From Ascoidea rubescens DSM 1968 (taxonomy: Eukaryota > Ascomycota > Saccharomycetes > Ascoideales > Ascoideaceae): DNA of 64,000 nucleotides. Shown here piece by piece: positions 40,092 to 48,613 of the stretch; position 1 is the stretch's first letter; each line of letters opens with the position of its first letter. The stretch covers positions 186,001-250,000 of the forward strand of contig NW_017962925.1 in assembly GCF_001661345.1 (NCBI RefSeq). The letters run 5' to 3'. A program made the position numbers and the translations under genes. A model generated the notes under the pieces. The model made no database searches. It worked only from the letters and a program-made list of their open reading frames with translations, and had not been told where the DNA came from.

Positions 40092-40994
40092 ATGGAGGCA
40101 TATGGGGACTCAGACGAGCTTTACACGATTCGCCAAAAGTTTTTTTCGGGTCAATTCAAGTTGGTCGCAGAGACATCGTTGAAATCGTTTTCAGGCAGCG
40201 TTGCAGCAAGAGCTGAAGAGTATATTTTAAGATCCAGGATATCATTGGGAGATGTTTCTGGGGTGTTGAATTACATTCAGGCAGAAGAACAAAATGGCAG
40301 AGCCTTGCCAGCTGGATTGGAGGCTATTAGATTGTATGCATTATATGTAAGGAATCCATCAAAGAACGATATTCATCTAAAGTTTGAAGAATTTATCTCA
40401 AGGCACACAAACGATGAGACCACGCTAGTATTGGGGTCAATTTATTTGGTTAAGCAATATGGGAACTATGAAGATGCATTAACGTTGTTGAGTAAAGGTG
40501 AAAATTCCTTGGAATGTATTTCAGTTATTGTTCAAATTCAATTATTGAGAAATCGATTAGATTTAGCTATAAAAGAGTTGAAAAACTCTAGACAAATATC
40601 TCAGGATTCTATAATTTATAATTTGAGCGAGAGCTGGGCCAATTCTGTATCTGGGAGTGATGACAAATTACAATCGAGTTTTTATTTTTGGGAAGAGATT
40701 TCGCAATCTAATACGAGTGTTAAATCATTAGTTAGTTTGTTGATTATTAATTTGCAAATGAAACATTTTCCTGAATCTAAAGAAATCATCGATCAAATAG
40801 AGTTGTTGAATGGTGATGATTTAAATTTCTTAGCGAATGAGATTACATATTATGTTATTAATGGAGATAATAAGAAAGTTGAAGAGTTAATACAAAGATT
40901 GAACCAATTATCCAAGGGACAACACCCATATATCATTGATTATAAAGAAAAGGATGCAATGTTTGATGAAATTGTACAAAAATATAGTATATAA
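40092..40994 (+). CDS. SEC28: Coatomer epsilon subunit Sec28
   Basis: The 300-residue protein matches epsilon-COP along its length and is close to S. cerevisiae Sec28 (296 aa). It begins with a conserved YTIRQKFFSGQF block and continues as TPR-like helical repeats (for example EYILRSRISLGDVSGVLNYI, SIYLVKQYGNYEDALTLLSK). Epsilon-COP stabilises alpha-COP in the COPI coat for Golgi-to-ER transport. Its start is 227 bases from the divergent GET2 start, so the two share a short, GC-richer promoter (39866-40091). No in-frame CTG was found. Confidence 0.93.
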   Translation: MEAYGDSDELYTIRQKFFSGQFKLVAETSLKSFSGSVAARAEEYILRSRISLGDVSGVLNYIQAEEQNGRALPAGLEAIRLYALYVRNPSKNDIHLKFEEFISRHTNDETTLVLGSIYLVKQYGNYEDALTLLSKGENSLECISVIVQIQLLRNRLDLAIKELKNSRQISQDSIIYNLSESWANSVSGSDDKLQSSFYFWEEISQSNTSVKSLVSLLIINLQMKHFPESKEIIDQIELLNGDDLNFLANEITYYVINGDNKKVEELIQRLNQLSKGQHPYIIDYKEKDAMFDEIVQKYSI

Positions 40995-41170
40995 ATTTGA
41001 TCGATGTATACGTTGAGAGTATATTGAGATTGTTAACTATTAATGGAAATTTATATTTACTATCACTTTTTCTTTTTATTTTTTTTTTATTATATTATCA
41101 GAATTTAAATATAAAATAAATAAATGGAAAAAAGAAGAAAAAGAAGAAAAGTCGTAAATTTAAAAGGGGA

Positions 41171-41686
41171 TCAATTGAAGATGTAAATATAATATTGAAC
41201 GGTTAAGTTGCCTTGTTGATCTCTGACAAAGCGACCTTTACCAATGAAATTTTGATTTGATACCCATTTTTCGTCAGCACAGGAACCATCTAATAAAAAA
41301 TAAGGCGAGTTACTGAGATATCCATCGGTGTATTCCATTGTGGAAGAAGCCTTTGAAAAGACATCAGCGATTGCTTTGTTGATTTGAACCACACCGGAAT
41401 ATTTCATTTCAATGCCACCGCCATTTTTCTTTGATTTCAATAAGATTCTGCAGTCAAGGTTACTGACTGGAGGATTGGAGATGCCATTAATCGAAGTGAT
41501 GTGATCAGTGCCGGCAATAATGTCACAATCAAAGGGAAGATCATTATCAAGAGATTTTGTGTAGCCGCCTTTGATGTTGACATATGTCAAGGAAGTAGTG
41601 TCATTGGAATAAACTACAGAAGGTTCATCGACAATGATGTTGATAAAGATAACGGGTTTGAGAGTTGGAATAGGTGGAGCAGACAT
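41171..41686 (-). CDS. DUF3237-family protein
   Basis: The 171-residue protein has the DUF3237 beta-barrel pattern: a short N-terminus PPIPTLKPVIFINI, then VNIKGGYTK, DCDIIAGTDHI, LDCRILLKSKKNGGGIEMKYSGVVQI and PYFLLDGSCADEKWVSNQNFIGKGRF. Members occur in bacteria and many fungi; no biochemical role is established to my knowledge. There is no signal peptide or membrane span from the ATG at 41686, which is the first real ATG and starts the family homology. Confidence 0.75.
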   Translation of the reverse strand: MSAPPIPTLKPVIFINIIVDEPSVVYSNDTTSLTYVNIKGGYTKSLDNDLPFDCDIIAGTDHITSINGISNPPVSNLDCRILLKSKKNGGGIEMKYSGVVQINKAIADVFSKASSTMEYTDGYLSNSPYFLLDGSCADEKWVSNQNFIGKGRFVRDQQGNLTVQYYIYIFN

Positions 41687-42076
41687 TTTGGTGTGGAAGA
41701 CGATGGGATAAAGCGGAATTGAGTTGTTTAAGAAAAAGAAAAAGAAGAGATGTAGATATGAATAAAAGTGGGTGGATCGGAGATTATATATATGAAATGG
41801 AATGAAAGGAAGGAAGGCGGCATGGATCAATCAGAGTCGGGGGTTGAATAGTGTTTGATGAGGAAGTTCGGAGTTCGCTTGGGGTATAAATTTACAGAAT
41901 ATAGAAGCAAATGAATTCCAATAGCATTGAATTAGAGAGAAACAGGTGAAAGAGAGTCAAGAAAGATGGAAGGAAGTTGAATAAAATAGAATAGAATAGA
42001 ATAGAATATAAAATTGAAAAATATTTATTTATGAGATATAATATGAATTTATTGAGAATTTATTTGTAGGAATTAT
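41687..42076. other. Intergenic region upstream of the DUF3237 gene
   Basis: Holds the promoter of the DUF3237 gene and the 3' end of the complex I gene. A short AGAAT pentamer repeat lies near 41978-42005. Nothing else is supported. Confidence 0.5.
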
Positions 42077-42535
42077 TTAGGAAGACTTGCTTTCAATTAG
42101 ATCTTTAAATTCTTCTTTTGCATATCGAGTACCACAATAACCACATGGTACGGCAGCTACATTATCTAGGTTGATATAAACTCTGGGGTGACCTTGGTGA
42201 GGACCTTTATTTCCATTACAAACAGCTATGTTTTTGGAGATGTATTGGATTGGATGTTTTTGGATTAGTTCCATAGCAGAATAAGGTTGTGGTTGTTTTG
42301 ACAAGTCTTTTTGAATAAATCTGAGGGAGGAAAATATTTGATTTTTTGGTTTTTGAGATTGAGACCAAGGAGCGATTCTGTTGGGAGCTTGTTGAAAGGC
42401 GTTATTTATATCAGGAGTACCAACATCTTTTACAGTAGGCAAAGCAGGAGAAGAAGAGGGTTTGGAGGATTCGGAAGAATATAGACGTATGAAAGTAGAT
42501 CTTTTGATGGATTGTCTAAGAATTGGTAGGGACAT
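42077..42535 (-). CDS. Complex I zinc-finger subunit (NDUFS6 / 13 kDa type)
   Basis: The 152-residue protein has a Ser/Arg-rich mitochondrial presequence (MSLPILRQSIKRSTFIRLYS) and the NDUFS6-type CHCC zinc finger at its C-terminus: AVCNGNKGPHQGHPRVYI followed by VPCGYCGTRYAK. The subunit binds zinc in the peripheral arm of NADH:ubiquinone oxidoreductase and is needed for assembly. Its presence implies a proton-pumping complex I, absent from Saccharomycetaceae. The start at 42535 is the first ATG and gives a normal presequence. Confidence 0.92.
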   Translation of the reverse strand: MSLPILRQSIKRSTFIRLYSSESSKPSSSPALPTVKDVGTPDINNAFQQAPNRIAPWSQSQKPKNQIFSSLRFIQKDLSKQPQPYSAMELIQKHPIQYISKNIAVCNGNKGPHQGHPRVYINLDNVAAVPCGYCGTRYAKEEFKDLIESKSS

Positions 42536-43165
42536 GGTTTAGAGTTGAGGGAAGGTTTTGTTTTTCTTTGCTTTATTTTATTTATTTTATTTTATTTTAT
42601 TGTGATGTTGGTCAATACGATTGTGATTGAGAGTATGAAAGTGAAATTGAAAGTGATGTCCAAACAGGAGAATTCGATTGGTTCGCTTTGAGATTTTGAA
42701 GCAAGAAAAACGTGATCTGAGCCCTAATTGAGCGATAGAGGAAGAGAGCCCTAGTGTGATTGTGATAGGGAGATCCATTGGGATGGATTTTTGAGTTGGA
42801 TATTATAACTTGATAGATGAAAGTAGAATGAGATGGGGTCGCGATGGGGTCGCGATGGGATTGTGATGACGTTGTGGACAAGAGAAAAAGCAAAAAACAA
42901 GATACGAATATGAAATTGATTAGCTAAATCAATTAGCTAGAAAGAGCAAATTGAAAGAGCAAATGTAAAGATAAAAGGTGTCTGTTGAGATGTAGTGTCA
43001 TGTGCTTCGGGAGCAAGTGAGGATTTGAAGAGGAAGATACAAAGGGCGTGGGTATATATATCTATATATACAAGATCAGTGGATAGATACAGGTACAGGT
43101 ACATTTAAGAGACCAGAGGGTTATACTATAGAATAGAGAGGATAGAGAATTGTAATTGAGCGAAG
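42536..43165. promoter_or_regulatory. Divergent promoter of the complex I and YET genes
   Basis: TTTTA/TTTAT repeats lie just upstream of the complex I gene (about 42570-42600). Near 42834-42858 a 12-base unit containing TCGCGATGGGG occurs twice in tandem. TATATATATCTATATATA near 43053-43070 is a TATA-like element about 100 bases upstream of the YET gene. Confidence 0.55.
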
Positions 43166-43878
43166 ATGTCTTTGTATATGACTTTTGTAAGTGAAATTGA
43201 AGAATTGGAAAGACGTGGTGAAGAATAAAAGGGGAACATAGTACTAACAGAGAGTGTGGTTTTGGTTGACAGATATTTTTATCGTTGATTATTGAAATGA
43301 GCATTATAACAATATTGGTTATTCCGTTTCCAATAATCATCAGGAAACAGTTTATTACAGTGGCAGATTATGTCTCGAGTTCGTTAGAGTTTCGAGTATC
43401 GATCAAGTGTTTTGGGGGATTAATTTTGTTGTTGTTTTTGGACGCATTGAATAGGTCATCATCGATCAACCTCCACCCGGAAAGCACTGGCCTTGGAAAC
43501 AGTGGGAATGGCGATGGCAGTCAAGATAACGTGGGAACAAATGTGTTGATTACACCAGAGTTGATCGCTACGAAGTTTTATAACCAAAGAAATTTCTATC
43601 TTTCTGGAGCTATATTATTTCTATTATTAGCTATTCCAACGGTTTTGAACATATTGAAGAAGATCGTTAAATATGAAACAATCGTGCAAACAGAGATATT
43701 GGGAAAGAAGCCCAGCGAGTTAATCAGTTTAGAAAAGAAATTGGACAAGAAATCAATTGATTATGAAACATTGGTAAAACAAGTCAAAAGCCTAGAAAAA
43801 GCCTATAATGAAAAAGCCGACACTTTGAATAAAGTTGAGATGAAAGAATTTGAAAAGGAATCCAAAAAGACCAGTTGA
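43166..43878 (+). CDS. BAP31/Yet family ER membrane protein (spliced)
   Basis: Predicted exons are 43166-43186 and 43273-43878, giving 208 residues. The 86-base intron has donor GTAAGT, a perfect TACTAAC branch point near 43242 and acceptor TTGACAG. Splicing joins MSLYMTF to IFLSLIIEMSII, rebuilding the first membrane helix of Yet1/Yet3, and homology then continues (VIPFPIIIRK, FYNQRNFYLSGAILF). Three membrane helices are followed by a lysine-rich coiled coil (LISLEKKLDKKSIDYETLV). BAP31-family proteins are ER membrane chaperone or sorting factors; in yeast Yet1-Yet3 associate with the translocon and inositol regulation. I cannot tell YET1 from YET3. Confidence 0.9.
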
Positions 43879-43934
43879 GTTGGTGGATGTGAAAAAGAAT
43901 AGTCAAAAAAGAGTGGTAAGATGATAAACAATAA

Positions 43935-44015
43935 GTAATATACGTAATATAAGTAATATAAGTAATATACGTAATATAAGTAGTATACGTAATACACGTA
44001 GTATACGTAATATGA
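43935..44015. repeat. 9-bp tandem repeat GTAATATAA/C, about nine copies
   Basis: Nine units vary at the ninth base (A or C) and at a few inner positions (GTAGTATAC, GTAATACAC). The array starts about 57 bases after the YET stop codon, so it may be in its 3' UTR. Confidence 0.85.
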
Positions 44016-44611
44016 ATGTGATTATGGCTAATACAGTGAATTTTTTAGTTAATTTTTGATGTTTTAATACAAATTGAATTTGAATGCGTTTGGATTATGC
44101 TCATATATCGGTATTAATCCTGACTCCAGCACAGCAGAGAACAGAAACGTCCCTGTTTTGCAAGCATGCACGTGCCACAGCCTAAGCCAACGAAGCCTGA
44201 ACCCTAAAACGCACAAAACATTCCGCTACAGCAGGGGAGGAAGGTGAGAGTAAGAAGCTCAATGGGCTCGATTCAGGTTGAGGGCAACGACAAGAGAGCT
44301 GATGGGTGAGATAATAGCAAATGAGGAAATGAGCAGTGGGCGAATGAATGAACAGTAAATGAGCAGTATACAAACAGCAAATAAACAGCAAATAAACAGA
44401 AAAACAGCAAAGAGCTGGAAATGAGCAAAGCTGCTCGACGATTGCTTGCCGGAAACGCAGCTCTCGGTCCTCGTACACAAAAGACGTCTCAAGAATGATT
44501 CCCGTTTTGGGCTGCCCAACAGTTGTTCGCTATTAATAGAACAGACAGAAAGCATAGGAATGGAGCTTCTTCCGCCACGGCAGCCCATCTCGGCCCTGCC
44601 GCCGCTTCTCG

Positions 44612-44616
<5 letters not shown>

Positions 44617-44649
<33 letters not shown>
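44617..44649. repeat. (CTG)11 triplet repeat
   Basis: Eleven perfect CTG triplets on the plus strand inside the GC island, about 710 bases upstream of the CAF120-like start. Confidence 0.95.
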
Positions 44650-44651
<2 letters not shown>

Positions 44652-45359
44652 TGCTTTTACTCATCCTATGCCTCTGCTGCTGCTCGGGCCTGGTCTGCTG
44701 CTGCCGCTTCGTATCTTGCGGTCGCTGCTCTCTGTCGTCTGCACACCGTTCATCGTCCGTGACGGCATTTCGCTGTGCCTGCTTTCGCTTGTCTCTCCCG
44801 CCACTAGCAGGTATTTTCTGGGCAATATGCCAGTCTAGCCGGTCAACGCTGGGCAGTTGTCTCGTCAGCGCGGGCTGCAGCACGGAAAGGGCGCGCGTGA
44901 CGAAGAGCGTCGAAGACGGGTGCGGACGACACTGCGGCCGTGCCGTGCTTTGCTCCAGTCCAAGCGCTCTTTGATCCTGCTGGAATTTGTCACTATGCTT
45001 TAGATTTATGATTTGTGATTAATGGCTCTTACAAAGATATAAATATAAATAAAATGCTCCTTCCCTTGCTTTTTTTTTTCTTCTTCTAATTTCATCTTCC
45101 CAAAAGTCGTAAAAAACCCTTGGTTTTACTCTCTCTCTCAATTCTTTCTTGTCTACTGCCCTGCTGTCGTTGTTTTGAACTTTACTCATCTTCCTGGTTC
45201 AACAAATCTCACTGGTCCACTGCTTGTCGTTGAACTCTTCTTTCTACCATTTTTATTCTTTTATACTATATTCCACTGTTTGTCGTTTGGTTCTTTGGCC
45301 TTTTGCTTTTAATTAGTACAACCACATTTTATATTTTATATTTTATATTTTAATTTATC

Positions 45360-47996
45360 ATGCCCGGTTTTTCAAAGATCTTTGGTAGAGGCAGATCAAA
45401 ATCAAAGTCAAAACTAGACTTGATAGCTGCGTCTAATGAAAAAAATGATAAATCTGATAAAAACACTGCTCAAAAACAAAAAAATCCACAGATTCCCACC
45501 ACTTCTCAACAAAATATCTCCGATAATCAAATCCCAAATCAAAATGCAAATCCAATCTCAAACCACTCAGCTTCGCCCTCTTTAAACTCTACAAACGTAC
45601 TAAACGATCCCATCAACAACCCTTCGCCTCAACTTCAATTCCAACCTGGTTCTGCTTCTCTTCCTGATTCTCCTACCCAGTCTTCACCACAACCTGCCCA
45701 ACAACAAAAACTTCACCCCCAACAATCAATTCCCACTTCCTTCATGAGAGCCAGATCTACCTCAAGAGCCTCCTACTCAAATAGTCCCGACGAATATCTC
45801 AACAATAATTCCTCTCAAACAAACCTAAATAACAACTCGTCCACCAAATTATCCCATTCAAAACATCGCTCGATTACAAGCCAAAAAAGTCTCTCAAATA
45901 ACCAAAATAACCAAAATACTCAAAATCCACAAACTCCCTCAAGAAGACGATTATCCTCTCCTTGGGACTTACCTGACTCAACTCCTGAAGAATTGATCCC
46001 AATTCTAACTCTAATCAATTCCCAACAAGCAAGAGTTTACATTGAAGGTTTTTTTTCTCTACTCATTAAAAATTCAAATTTCATTTCTTCAGTAGCAAAT
46101 ACACCTCAAAATAATAACAGCATCACCAACACTAATAATAACAACAACAGTAACAACAGTAACAACAGTAACAACAACAACGAGTTCATAAATGGCTACG
46201 GCTCCTTATCTGGTAACGAATTGTCAATCTGGAAATCTGACGAAATTGACTTTAAACCCATCTACATCAACGTAGCAGACGCAAATTTTATAAATGACTT
46301 CAACAACCTAACCATAACCATCTTCAGTCCCTCTTTAAATAACTACATTCTAAAATTCACTTCCCTAGATCTTCTAAAAAAATGGTTCTCAGCTTTGATC
46401 TTGTCCAACTTTGAATACAACTGCCTTCATGAAGCCTACACTGGCGCTCTATTATCTGCAAAGGCAATCCTTCTCTCCGACGTCAAAACTCTACTATCAG
46501 AAACAAGATACTCCATAGCTGAATGGGCAAACATAAGGTTGAACTTCATAACTTCAAAATGGTTCAAAGTCTATATTGTTGTCGCTCCTTCAAATAACAG
46601 CGACAGCAAATCCGGCTCTCTATCAATCTATTCCTCGAATAAAACAATAAAGAAAAATCTACTAATCTCAATTAAAAAGGCAAACTCTTGTTTTGCTGTC
46701 TACCCACAGGGCCCTGAAGTTATTGATCATAGCTCTTTAATGAAACTCGACGGCGAAATCACCATCCATAACTGGAAATTCTTCAACAACCCTTCAAATT
46801 CAATTTCCTCATCCTCCTCAAATTTAAACTTGGCCTCAATTTCAAATCAAAACTTATCCTCTCCCTCAAATAACACCAATATAAGATCAAGATCCTCCTC
46901 CTTGAATTCCTTTGTCAAAAGAAAAAACTCAAACTCCTCTTTAAACAGTCACCTATCTGCTTCGAATCGTAACGAAAGCTTTGAAAGTCTAAACATAACC
47001 TCAACCTCCAACACAACATCCCTCAACACCTCTCTATATATCATTCCTGAAAATCATCCTTCCGTCAAAAGTTTTGAAACAATGATCAGGTTCATGATTC
47101 CAGTATTCGACGCCTTTAATTTATATGGAAGACCCAAAAAATTAGTGTCCGATAAATCAAATCTAAATTCCCTACTATTTGCCTTGCCTGTCCTACCAAG
47201 AACAAAATATCTAAACTACAACGACTGTCTTAAATTAATTGACTTGAAAATTGATAATAAACCGGCCTTAAGAGATTTAAGCAACAGCAATCCCAATCAA
47301 AACCAAAACCAATCAAATAAATCTCACCAAAGGAAAAACTCAAAAAAAATCAAATTTGGCTTAACCTCAAAACAAAAATCAAAACAAGACCAAATTGATA
47401 CAAATTCAATCCCAGTTGTGCCTGAATATACAAATAAAACCCTACTCAAAGATTGGTCAAACAGAGATTGGATTCGGTTTTTAAAAACTGAAATCAAATA
47501 TAAATTATTAAATGGCTACCAAGGTGCTGGTGATTTAATACTCGATTTAGAAACTGCTGTCAATCTAGCTCAAGGCTCTGATTATTCCATCAATGGTTAT
47601 TCTGGTCAACCTGATTCTTCAAATTTAAGAAGAAATCTAAGTATTAGCAGAAACTCTGTCAGAAATTCAATTGTTGCCAATCCTTTCAGCAATAGAACTT
47701 CTTTCGTTAATACCGAAAATCAAAATTCTGATAATAAAAGCACAAACAATGTGGCTTTTAACTCATCACCTCAACAATTACCATTAGATTCTAATTACAC
47801 TGCTAATAATAATGAATCGAGTAATGATGATTACAAAATTGATAATGCTTTGAGCAATAATTCTTATTCCAATCAACCTTTCAATATACAAGAATTTGCT
47901 GCCAGCAATGTGCCTCAAATTAATAACTTTATGAGCTCAAATATAAATGATTTGGGAGCCAATCAACCACGCACAGTTAATCCAGCTCAAACTTGA
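45360..47996 (+). CDS. Caf120/Skg3-like PH-domain protein
   Basis: The 878-residue protein starts MPGFSKIFGRGRSKSKSK, has a disordered Asn/Gln/Ser-rich region, then WDLPDSTPEELIPILTLINSQ, which opens the Caf120/Skg3 family core. A PH-like fold follows (about 210-345, split by an Asn loop) and a second block with RYSIAEWANIRLNF and KWFKVYIVV (about 380-410). In S. cerevisiae Caf120 is linked to the Ccr4-Not complex and Skg3 is its paralogue at growth sites. The last third is low-complexity with RDWIRFLKTEIKYKLLNGYQ as the final conserved piece. I cannot choose between CAF120 and SKG3; non-duplicated yeasts have one gene. Confidence 0.82.
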   Translation: MPGFSKIFGRGRSKSKSKLDLIAASNEKNDKSDKNTAQKQKNPQIPTTSQQNISDNQIPNQNANPISNHSASPSLNSTNVLNDPINNPSPQLQFQPGSASLPDSPTQSSPQPAQQQKLHPQQSIPTSFMRARSTSRASYSNSPDEYLNNNSSQTNLNNNSSTKLSHSKHRSITSQKSLSNNQNNQNTQNPQTPSRRRLSSPWDLPDSTPEELIPILTLINSQQARVYIEGFFSLLIKNSNFISSVANTPQNNNSITNTNNNNNSNNSNNSNNNNEFINGYGSLSGNELSIWKSDEIDFKPIYINVADANFINDFNNLTITIFSPSLNNYILKFTSLDLLKKWFSALILSNFEYNCLHEAYTGALLSAKAILLSDVKTLLSETRYSIAEWANIRLNFITSKWFKVYIVVAPSNNSDSKSGSLSIYSSNKTIKKNLLISIKKANSCFAVYPQGPEVIDHSSLMKLDGEITIHNWKFFNNPSNSISSSSSNLNLASISNQNLSSPSNNTNIRSRSSSLNSFVKRKNSNSSLNSHLSASNRNESFESLNITSTSNTTSLNTSLYIIPENHPSVKSFETMIRFMIPVFDAFNLYGRPKKLVSDKSNLNSLLFALPVLPRTKYLNYNDCLKLIDLKIDNKPALRDLSNSNPNQNQNQSNKSHQRKNSKKIKFGLTSKQKSKQDQIDTNSIPVVPEYTNKTLLKDWSNRDWIRFLKTEIKYKLLNGYQGAGDLILDLETAVNLAQGSDYSINGYSGQPDSSNLRRNLSISRNSVRNSIVANPFSNRTSFVNTENQNSDNKSTNNVAFNSSPQQLPLDSNYTANNNESSNDDYKIDNALSNNSYSNQPFNIQEFAASNVPQINNFMSSNINDLGANQPRTVNPAQT

Positions 47997-48613
47997 GTTT
48001 ATTCTAAAAATATACTTGATCTAAAATTAGTATTTTTTTTGTAAATTTTTTATTTTCAACTTTCAAATTTTAATTTTATCTTCTGAGCTGACTTTTCAAA
48101 GCTAAATTTAATTTTGCATTTTTCAATAGATTATCCACAATTAATTATCCAATTCCATCATTTTTATTTTCCCTCTTGATTTATACTTTTATTTCCCCTT
48201 TCCCTTTCCAGTACAATAATATTTCTGTTTTATTTATTTCCTTATTTTTCAATTTTTCAATTTTTCAATTTTTTTATCTATTTTGGTTTTTATAGATGTC
48301 ATGTTTAAAACAAAAAGTTTGTTATTAAAACAATAAAGTTAAAAATAATTTACGTTGTGAACATGTTCTAAGTAAAATGTAGTATTCTTGGTGGATTGCC
48401 CTTATCTATATTGTATAAAAATGGAACCAATATAATCAATAAAAATAAATAAGCAAAATAAAAAAAAATAAAAACTCAAACAAAAGTGAACAAATAGAAA
48501 AAACTTAAACCAAAATAAAACAGACAAAAGAAAGAATAAATGAAACAAAAAAAAAGTAAATCAAAATATAAGAATAAAAGATAATTAATTTTACTTTAAT
48601 AATAAAATTTAGA
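47997..48613. other. Convergent gap, AT-rich
   Basis: T-rich then A-rich 3' regions of two convergent genes. TTTTTCAA repeats occur at about 48246-48275. No gene is supported. Confidence 0.5.

Larger units (their letters stand above)
43879..45359. promoter_or_regulatory. Long upstream region of the CAF120-like gene with GC island
   Basis: This 1.5-kb gap begins with a 9-bp tandem repeat, becomes strongly GC-rich from about 44100 to 44980, includes a (CTG)11 run, and ends with a pyrimidine-rich leader (45050-45340). Open frames in the GC part are long only because CTG/CAG repeats lack stops, and none shows family features. Confidence 0.6.

Noticed and set aside
44446-44883. Poly-Leu, poly-Ala and poly-Gln frames across the (CTG)11 run
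   Set aside because: All three arise from the same triplet repeat in different frames and lack conserved flanks or consistent ATG starts.
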